From NCBI GenBank assembly GCA_026395515.1, contig JAPLYN010000005.1, positions 423,521-487,520 of the forward strand: DNA of 64,000 bases, read 5' to 3'. Origin of the DNA: Candidatus Peregrinibacteria bacterium. GTDB lineage: Bacteria; Patescibacteriota; Gracilibacteria; UBA1369; LOWO2-01-FULL-3. A model generated the notes under the pieces. That model saw nothing but the letters and a program-made list of their open reading frames with translations, ran no database searches and was not told where the DNA came from. Positions 57,043 to 64,000 of the stretch are shown piece after piece. A program made the translations under genes and the position numbers. The first letter of the stretch is position 1, and each line of letters starts with the position of its first letter.

Positions 57043-58482
57043 ATGAAGCGTTTCGAAATATCCTTCGGTCTCCTAAAAATCCCAACAGATTTTCTGATGA
57101 CCGTGCTCGCCTTCATGGTTGCCTACAAACTTCGTCTTATCACTGAACCAATCGAGGGTTTTTCTAAAGCCATCGATTTTTCCGTATTACCTACTCTCGC
57201 TCAATACTTTCTTTTCAGCTTAAAAGCCGCTGTAGCCCTCATCATAGTCTTCGGTCTCGGCCACATGTACACTTTGAAAACCACTTCTAAATTTACTACA
57301 GAAATCAGAAAAAATATTATCCTCTGTATAATCTGGGCCACATTAATTATCTCCTATTTTTTCTTTGCCAGAATGTTCCCATTCTCCAGATTAGCCATGG
57401 CTTACAGCTGGGGCCTCACACTACTTTTTACAATATTTGGTCGCGCCATTATCCGCTTCATTCAAAAAGGTTTTCTCCATATGGGAGTAGGTCAATGCCG
57501 TCTAATTTTTATTGGAAACAACAGCATCACTCAAGAGATTGCAATGAGTCTCAGCAAAAATCCAAGCTATAAAATAATGGGTCTTATTGGAAATAAAACC
57601 CCAGAAGGAAATATAAAGTGTCTTGGCAATATGTCCGATCTCGAAACTATTCTCAAAAGAAATAAAGTCGACGAAATTATTCAAACTAAATCAGATATCA
57701 ATGAAGCTCAGGATCAAAAAATCCTAGAATTTTGCGAACTAAACCAAATCGATTATCGCTTTATTCCTGATCTACTAGAGGTTCGTCGCACAAATATTAA
57801 CGTAGAAACTATCAGCGGAATTCCTATCATCAGCTTAAAACCAACACCACTAGACGGTTGGGGTAAAGTCGCAAAAAGACTTCTCGATATTATTGGTGCC
57901 ACTTTCGGCCTCATCATTCTTTCTCCAATTTTTCTTATTACAGCAATTGCCATCAAGCTAGATTCAAAAGGACCAATCATCTTCAGAAAACTCGAAGATG
58001 GCTCCCCTGCGCGTCGCGTAGGACAAAAGGAAAGGCTTTTCACCTGCTACAAATTCCGCTCAATGTTTAAAGATACTCATCACTTGCGCTATGGAGAATT
58101 GGCAAAAAAGAATCTCCGCAAAGATGGACCTCTAATGAAAATCGCTGATGACCCTCGCGTCACCAAAGTAGGAAAATTTATTCGCCGTTATTCTATCGAT
58201 GAATTACCACAGCTTTGGAATGTCTTAATCGGCAACATGAGTCTCGTCGGTCCTAGACCTCACCTTCCTGAAGAAGTAGCCAAATATCAAAAACAACACC
58301 ACTTCGTTTTCAACATCAAACCAGGCTTAACCGGTATTTCCCAAATAAGTGGCCGTTCCGATCTCAGCTTTGATGAAGAAGCCAAGCTCGACCGTTTCTA
58401 CATTGAGAACTGGTCTATCTTGAGCGACCTCAAAATCATCCTAGGAACACTAGGCGTGATTGCGAAGGGATATAAAGAATAA
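57043..58482 (+). CDS. polyprenyl glycosylphosphotransferase / exopolysaccharide sugar transferase
   Basis: N-terminal TMs, CoA-binding-like domain, C-terminal sugar transferase (KRLLDIIGATFGLIILSPIFL; YKFRSMF; RRYSIDELPQLWNVLIGNMSLVGPRPHLPEEV). Start moved from 56983 (inside rnpB) to ATG 57043. Confidence 0.92.
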   Translation: MKRFEISFGLLKIPTDFLMTVLAFMVAYKLRLITEPIEGFSKAIDFSVLPTLAQYFLFSLKAAVALIIVFGLGHMYTLKTTSKFTTEIRKNIILCIIWATLIISYFFFARMFPFSRLAMAYSWGLTLLFTIFGRAIIRFIQKGFLHMGVGQCRLIFIGNNSITQEIAMSLSKNPSYKIMGLIGNKTPEGNIKCLGNMSDLETILKRNKVDEIIQTKSDINEAQDQKILEFCELNQIDYRFIPDLLEVRRTNINVETISGIPIISLKPTPLDGWGKVAKRLLDIIGATFGLIILSPIFLITAIAIKLDSKGPIIFRKLEDGSPARRVGQKERLFTCYKFRSMFKDTHHLRYGELAKKNLRKDGPLMKIADDPRVTKVGKFIRRYSIDELPQLWNVLIGNMSLVGPRPHLPEEVAKYQKQHHFVFNIKPGLTGISQISGRSDLSFDEEAKLDRFYIENWSILSDLKIILGTLGVIAKGYKE

Positions 58483-59133
58483 TTATCTTCCTCTCCAGGC
58501 AGTATAACCTCCAACATCAACAAATTCAACAGCCCCAACGTCTGGCTGTTGTTCCTGATAATCAGGTCTTACGACTCTAGCAGCAGCAGCTGTAGCTCTT
58601 CTATCAAGAATAACCTCCAATCCATCTACAGGCTTCTTAGTTCTTCTAGCCTCACGTTCTTGAAAATCAGCAAAAGTTTTAACTGTTTTTGGAATATGTA
58701 GAGAATTTTTAGTTTGTCTAAAGTGATCTTTACCAACAACATGAAAAGTATCTGGAATTCTAAGACCAGCATCAGCAACACTTGTATCAACAAGCATATC
58801 TGCACCTTTCACAAAACCCTGCTCTCTCAACTGCAATGCATCAACATCTAATAAATCATTAGAAACACCAAAAACTCTAGTTCTCACTCCTTCATGACAC
58901 AAATGCTGTTCATCAAAATCAGTTGGTGAAACATAACCTAAATCAGATAAATGATCAGCAGCACTAGCCGCTTCTAATTGAACATCATCTTCAACTAAAT
59001 CACTCACTTCATCCATATCATCTAAATCCGCATCAACACCATAATTTTTTGTACTTCTAAAGCTTGGATGAACATAAACACCCTTGTGCAATCCAGGCGC
59101 TTGTATCCTTTCTCCTTTGTTTCCATTTTCCAT
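58483..59133 (-). CDS. hypothetical protein
   Basis: Start placed at MENGNKGERIQ (59133) rather than 59295, which overlaps secA. Confidence 0.6.
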   Translation of the reverse strand: MENGNKGERIQAPGLHKGVYVHPSFRSTKNYGVDADLDDMDEVSDLVEDDVQLEAASAADHLSDLGYVSPTDFDEQHLCHEGVRTRVFGVSNDLLDVDALQLREQGFVKGADMLVDTSVADAGLRIPDTFHVVGKDHFRQTKNSLHIPKTVKTFADFQEREARRTKKPVDGLEVILDRRATAAAARVVRPDYQEQQPDVGAVEFVDVGGYTAWRGR

Positions 59134-59266
59134 ACAAATTTTTTTTATAAAACTACGGTCGCTGATTCTAACAACTTTTGAACATATGTCAATGCTAAAC
59201 CTCCTCTTCTTCTCTAAAAAGTGATAAAATCTCACCACGATAAAAAATTTCCGAACAACCCCAAAA

Positions 59267-61921
59267 ATGATCTTAAATTTCTTAAATAAAATCATCGGCG
59301 ATCACAACTCAAAAGTGCTCAAAAAGATTTATCCAATTGTCACTAAAGTTAATAAATTCTACGCTGAATACGAGACTACAATTACAGATCAAAATGCCGT
59401 TCTTGCAAAAACTAGTGAATTCAAAGAAAGATTAAAAAAAGGTGAAACTGTTGATGACATTCTGCCAGAAGCTTTTGCCCTCGTAAAAATCGCCTGCGTC
59501 CAACTCCAAGGTAAGTCCTGGACCGTTCGCGACAAAGAAGTTACTTGGGATATGGTTCCTTACGACGTACAGCTCATCGGAGGTATAGTTCTCCATCAAG
59601 GAAATATCGCCGAAATGAAAACCGGTGAAGGTAAAACTCTCGTTTGTACCCTACCTATTTATCTCAACGCCCTGACCGAAAAAGGAGTTTTCCTCGTAAC
59701 TGTAAATGATTACCTCGCTCATCGTGATTCTGAATGGATGGCAGGTCTTTATAACTATCTCGGCCTTTCAGTAGGTTGTGTAGTTCACGGACAAAGTCCT
59801 CAAGAGAAAAAACAAGCTTACGACTGCGACATCACTTACGGTACAAATAACGAATTTGGTTTCGATTATCTTCGCGACAATATGGTCACTAGAGCCGAAG
59901 ATGCTGTTCAAAGAAATCTATTTTATGCCATCGTGGATGAGGTGGATTCCATCTTGATTGATGAAGCACGTACTCCTCTGATCATTTCCGCTCCAGCAGA
60001 AGAATCTACTAGCAAATATCAACAATATGCTCGTTTGATTCCACAACTTCAGGTCAATACTCACTACGTAATCGATGAGAAATTAAAAACTGCAAATCTT
60101 ACCGAAGAAGGAATTACCAAAATGGAACAACTCCTCGGTATTGAAAATATTTATACTGAAGCTGGCTTCTCCGAAGTTCACCACATCGAACAAGCTCTCC
60201 GCGCTCAAGCCTGCTACAAAGCAGACGTGGATTATATGGTTACAAATGGCGAAATTATCATCATTGATGAATTTACCGGACGTCTCATGCAAGGTCGTCG
60301 CTACTCCAGCGGTTTGCACCAAGCTATCGAAGCTAAGGAAAACGTAGAAGTAAATCGCGAATCAAAAACTCTCGCGACAGTTTCTTTCCAGAATTACTTC
60401 CGCTTGTTTGATAAACTTGCCGGTATGACTGGTACAGCCGCGACAGAATCCGAAGAGTTTTACAGAATTTATGGCTTAGACACAATCATAATCCCTACTC
60501 ACAGACCAATTCAACGTAAAGATAATACTGACGTAATTTACAAAACACACAAAGGAAAATTCTTAAGCATCGTTCAAAAAGTAAAAGAACTTCACGAAAA
60601 AGGTCAGCCAGTTTTGGTTGGTACAATTTCCGTAGAAAAATCTGAAATGCTCAGCCAATTATTGAAACTTGAAGGAGTAAAACATAATGTTTTGAATGCT
60701 AAATATCATGAGCGTGAAGCCGAAATTGTTGCTGGAGCCGGACAAAAAGGCGCCGTGACTATTGCTACAAATATGGCTGGTCGTGGAACTGATATTAAGC
60801 TCGGAGAAGGAGTTGTAGACCTTGGTGGTCTATTTATCCTCGGCAGCGAACGTCATGAAGCTCGTCGTATCGACAATCAGCTTCGCGGTCGTTCTGGACG
60901 TCAGGGAGATCCAGGTGCCAGCGAATTCTTCATTTCCATGGAAGATGATTTGATGCGCCTTTTCGGAGCCGATCGCATCAAGAAAATGATGGACGTTTTG
61001 AAGGTGCCAGAAGATATGCCAATTACAAACGGAATTATTTCTCGTTCAATTGAAAGCGCTCAGAAAAAAGTGGAAGGACATCATTTCGACATCAGAAAAC
61101 ATCTCGTTGAATACGATGATGTAATGAACATTCACCGTAATGTTGTTTACAAGAAGCGCCAAAGATTCCTCAAAACTGAAGATTTGAAATCTGAAATTTT
61201 GGAAATGATCACCGAACTTGCAGAAAATATTGTACGCAATCATTCTGAGGCTCGCGATCACCGCGAATGGAATTTTAAGGAAATTTGCGACAATTTAAAT
61301 GCAATTCATAAAGACGAAAAGAATCTATTAACAGAAGATAATTTAAGAGAACCACGTTCTCAGGATGAGCTAATTGCTTTCGCTCAAAAATATTTACTAG
61401 ACGCCTACGAAGCAAAAGAAAAAACTCTACCTACTCCACAAATTCTTCGCCAAATTGAGAGAAATATTTTCCTTCGCAACAATGACAATCTTTGGATGGA
61501 TCATATCGATGCCATGACTCAGCTTAGAGAAAATGTGGCTTTCGCTGGTTACGCGCAAAAAGACCCACTAGTTGAATACAAATCTCTGTCTTATGAAATG
61601 TTCATGGAAATGCTCGCTATGGTGCGCGCAAATACAGTAAACGCTCTATTCAAAATCGACGTTGAAAGAATAATGCCTCAACAAATAGTGATTCAGCCTC
61701 AAATCAAAAATATGCAGACTAATGAGGCTCAAATTGAAGCAGCTGTTACAAAAGAAGATATTTCTACCGACAATAGCAATCCTGCAATCGTAAAAGTAAG
61801 CGCCAATGATTCTAGCAGACCTTCTTTTGCCAAAGGACCAGACTACAGCAATGTTGGACGCAACGATCCATGCCCATGTGGCAGCGGCAAGAAGTTTAAG
61901 AAATGTCACGACCAAGGTTAA
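59267..61921 (+). CDS. secA: preprotein translocase subunit SecA
   Basis: MKTGEGKTLV, DEVDSILIDEARTPLIIS, ATNMAGRGTDIKLG, C-terminal SEC-C NDPCPCGSGKKFKKCH. Confidence 0.98.
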   Translation: MILNFLNKIIGDHNSKVLKKIYPIVTKVNKFYAEYETTITDQNAVLAKTSEFKERLKKGETVDDILPEAFALVKIACVQLQGKSWTVRDKEVTWDMVPYDVQLIGGIVLHQGNIAEMKTGEGKTLVCTLPIYLNALTEKGVFLVTVNDYLAHRDSEWMAGLYNYLGLSVGCVVHGQSPQEKKQAYDCDITYGTNNEFGFDYLRDNMVTRAEDAVQRNLFYAIVDEVDSILIDEARTPLIISAPAEESTSKYQQYARLIPQLQVNTHYVIDEKLKTANLTEEGITKMEQLLGIENIYTEAGFSEVHHIEQALRAQACYKADVDYMVTNGEIIIIDEFTGRLMQGRRYSSGLHQAIEAKENVEVNRESKTLATVSFQNYFRLFDKLAGMTGTAATESEEFYRIYGLDTIIIPTHRPIQRKDNTDVIYKTHKGKFLSIVQKVKELHEKGQPVLVGTISVEKSEMLSQLLKLEGVKHNVLNAKYHEREAEIVAGAGQKGAVTIATNMAGRGTDIKLGEGVVDLGGLFILGSERHEARRIDNQLRGRSGRQGDPGASEFFISMEDDLMRLFGADRIKKMMDVLKVPEDMPITNGIISRSIESAQKKVEGHHFDIRKHLVEYDDVMNIHRNVVYKKRQRFLKTEDLKSEILEMITELAENIVRNHSEARDHREWNFKEICDNLNAIHKDEKNLLTEDNLREPRSQDELIAFAQKYLLDAYEAKEKTLPTPQILRQIERNIFLRNNDNLWMDHIDAMTQLRENVAFAGYAQKDPLVEYKSLSYEMFMEMLAMVRANTVNALFKIDVERIMPQQIVIQPQIKNMQTNEAQIEAAVTKEDISTDNSNPAIVKVSANDSSRPSFAKGPDYSNVGRNDPCPCGSGKKFKKCHDQG

Positions 61922-61930
61922 TCTAAAACC

Positions 61931-62809
61931 ATGAAAAATCACTCAAAAATTCTGCAGCTTTTGCTCCTATCTTTTTTGTTAATTTCTTCCGGCTGTAATA
62001 ATTCCACCCCAGATATGAAAAAAATAGATCCATCAACGCTAAAACCAGCACAAGCAAACATCCAATTGGATCAAATCTTATTAACCAGCGTAAACAGTAC
62101 AAACACTCAATTTTTTCAAGGTAACACCTTGGAATTCGACGTTTACTTAGAAAGGACCGACCTCAATTTAAAAGAAAATAAAAAATATGACATTGAAATG
62201 CCTTTAACCTCAGACCTTCCTTTGGCACTTCAACCTAAACTTATGTACCTCAGCGACGTAAATGACACCAACCCTGAAAGTGGTTCAATGTGCGATAGGC
62301 CCCGCTTCCCACACCGTTGCAACGAGACTCTCAGCGCAGCTGATATGAAACTCGGCTCAAAAGATTATCTATTAAAAATAACTTTCGAAGACGACAGCTA
62401 CGTTGCTAAAAAAATTAGTGTAAAAATTCCGACTCCCCTATCTCAACCTGAGATAACTTTTCCATTAGAAAATACTAAAGTTCAAAACACTAAATTCAAT
62501 GTGAGCTTCAAGGACGTTGGAGCAGATACCTATGATGTTTCCGCTACAATGTGTGAAGAGTATAAAAACGACGGTATCAATCCTTGTCTCAACGAAGTAA
62601 CATACAATTTAAAACGTAGCGGTAACACTTTCACTGCAGAGAACGCCACCGTTGAAGTCAAAAACGGACAAATTACGGTAAAATCAAACCTACCAATCTC
62701 CTTCGCTTTAGATATGTCCTACACCATCATTGCCACAACAAGCGGCAAAAATTCCGATAGCGTAAAGACTTTGCTCAGAACAAGCGCTACCAAACAATTC
62801 AAGAAATAG
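61931..62809 (+). CDS. lipoprotein, hypothetical
   Basis: Lipobox LISSGCN; beta-rich sequence. Confidence 0.7.
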   Translation: MKNHSKILQLLLLSFLLISSGCNNSTPDMKKIDPSTLKPAQANIQLDQILLTSVNSTNTQFFQGNTLEFDVYLERTDLNLKENKKYDIEMPLTSDLPLALQPKLMYLSDVNDTNPESGSMCDRPRFPHRCNETLSAADMKLGSKDYLLKITFEDDSYVAKKISVKIPTPLSQPEITFPLENTKVQNTKFNVSFKDVGADTYDVSATMCEEYKNDGINPCLNEVTYNLKRSGNTFTAENATVEVKNGQITVKSNLPISFALDMSYTIIATTSGKNSDSVKTLLRTSATKQFKK

Positions 62810-62828
62810 GCAAAATCACAACTAAGGC

Positions 62829-63032
62829 TTAGCCCCTCGAGTCATCTTTTTGTTCCAAGACATCTGGATTAGATCCTGGCACGACGACTGGTTCTTTCAG
62901 CATACCTGTAGGAGCATTATACTCAGCACCTGGAATAACATTAGTAGGATGGAGCTGTAAATTATCATTAGAAGATTGATCACAAGCACTGAATAACACC
63001 ACCGATAACAAAAATAAGAGAATTTTTTTCAT
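62829..63032 (-). CDS. small lipoprotein, hypothetical
   Basis: MKKILLFLLSVVLFSACDQ lipobox. Confidence 0.65.
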   Translation of the reverse strand: MKKILLFLLSVVLFSACDQSSNDNLQLHPTNVIPGAEYNAPTGMLKEPVVVPGSNPDVLEQKDDSRG

Positions 63033-63172
63033 AAAACTTTGAGATCAATCATTAATTTCCCTGCAGAAACTCTATCATACCTGTAAATAGAGAAAAAGTC
63101 GCCCAACACTGCAAAAAATAAATATTTAAGATTATATTTGCCCCTCAATCTGAAAAATGTTATCTTTCAGGC

Positions 63173-64000
63173 ATGACACATCGCATCGAAGTTTTCACCA
63201 AGGTAAATGACAGCAAATCTGAATTAATGGCCAAAAAGCTGCAGTCTTGGGGATTTAAAGTATCCGCCACTGCTGTTGTCGAAGCCTACATCATCAACAA
63301 AGACTTCAATAAAAACGAACTCAAAGACATAGCCGAAATGCTTTCCAATCCAGTGAGCCAAAGATATGGCATCGACGAAGCCCAGAAAGAAATTCCTTTT
63401 GATTTTGCTTTAGAAATTGGCTTCCTGCCAGGTGTTACTGACAATATCGCCACAACTGCCCGCGAAAGTATCGAAGACTTCTTTAAAACTAAATTTGGAC
63501 CAGATGAAAGCGTTCACAGCTCCACTCTGCTTTTCATCAAAGGTGAACTTTCCGAAAAAGATGTTGAAACCATTGGAAACTCCATGGCCAACAGTCTCAT
63601 TCAAAGAATCACAGTCAAAACTCACGATAAATTCGCTGCTGATAACGGTATGGACGAAATTGTGCCAACTGTTCACCTCAAGAGTCACCCAGAAACAGAC
63701 AAAGTTAATTTAAATATTCCAGAAGAAGAATTACTAAAACTCGGCAAAGAAGGAATCACAGATAAGGATGGAACACGCCGCGGACCGCTAGCTCTTGAGA
63801 AAGATCAGCTCGATGTAATCAAAGATTATTTCACCAAAGAAAATCGCGAACCAAACGATATTGAAATCGAATCTCTCGCTCAAACTTGGTCTGAACACTG
63901 CAAACACACTATCTTCGCCGCTAAAATTGATGACAACGAAGACGGCTTATACAAGGGCTATATCAAACGTGCCACGAACGATATCCGCAAAGCAAAAGGA
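63173..64000 (+). CDS. purL: phosphoribosylformylglycinamidine synthase, 3'-truncated at window edge
   Basis: ATG 63173, frame open to window end: MTHRIEVFTKVNDSKSELMAKKLQSWGFK...TRRGPLALEKDQLDVIKDYFTKENREPNDIEIESLAQTWSEHCKHTIFAAKI. Missing from the track because there is no stop in the window. Confidence 0.85.
   Translation, partial: MTHRIEVFTKVNDSKSELMAKKLQSWGFKVSATAVVEAYIINKDFNKNELKDIAEMLSNPVSQRYGIDEAQKEIPFDFALEIGFLPGVTDNIATTARESIEDFFKTKFGPDESVHSSTLLFIKGELSEKDVETIGNSMANSLIQRITVKTHDKFAADNGMDEIVPTVHLKSHPETDKVNLNIPEEELLKLGKEGITDKDGTRRGPLALEKDQLDVIKDYFTKENREPNDIEIESLAQTWSEHCKHTIFAAKIDDNEDGLYKGYIKRATNDIRKAKG

Noticed and set aside
58483-59295. N-terminal 54 aa of the 270-aa minus ORF
   Set aside because: Overlaps the secA start and upstream promoter region; MENGNKGERIQ start is more plausible.
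1-64000. UGA recoding (code 25, Gracilibacteria/Absconditabacteria)
   Set aside because: TGA serves as a genuine terminator in several genes, including the overlapping ATGA junctions leuD-leuB and hsp20-galU; all major proteins are full length under the standard code.
1-64000. CRISPR arrays, transposons, integrases, prophage, toxin-antitoxin pairs
   Set aside because: No regularly spaced repeats, no transposase/integrase-like proteins and no recognisable TA pair seen on reading both strands. The single 27-bp repeat pair is reported separately.

Overview
The window is an AT-rich, gene-dense bacterial chromosome segment read with the standard code (UGA acts as a stop, for example at leuD, hsp20 and the 4161-5030 deacetylase). 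It looks like a Patescibacteria/CPR-type genome, possibly Peregrinibacteria-like. That placement is inferred from gene content and style, not proven. I see about 60 credible CDSs, one tRNA-Asn(GUU) and an RNase P RNA. There are no rRNAs, CRISPR arrays or transposases. Main blocks: a two-component system and envelope genes; a leuCDBA operon; glnA; queE-queC-queF; folC; FtsQ/Sbp-like genes; pilT followed by five tandem two-TM T4SS-pilin-like genes; metG; a pilN-pilO-pilC-prepilin operon; tilS, ftsH, hsp20, galU; ftcD; rnpB; a sugar transferase; secA; and a 3'-truncated purL. The strongest non-obvious signal is a classical-looking leucine attenuator in front of leuC: a 24-aa leader peptide MKNRIITNDVQNLGLLLLGRLILR with four consecutive Leu codons, competing stems, and a terminator with a U-tract. 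Other notable items: a cloverleaf/bistable RNA element at 53228-53298; a 27-bp exact direct repeat bracketing an orphan 573-aa gene, with one copy supplying the rnpB -35; the five-gene pilin-like array; a 28-aa peptide with 16 lysines and its own promoter and terminator; and a 51-aa basic sORF whose terminator lies inside the convergent folC gene. All calls come from reading by eye; no searches or folding programs were run.
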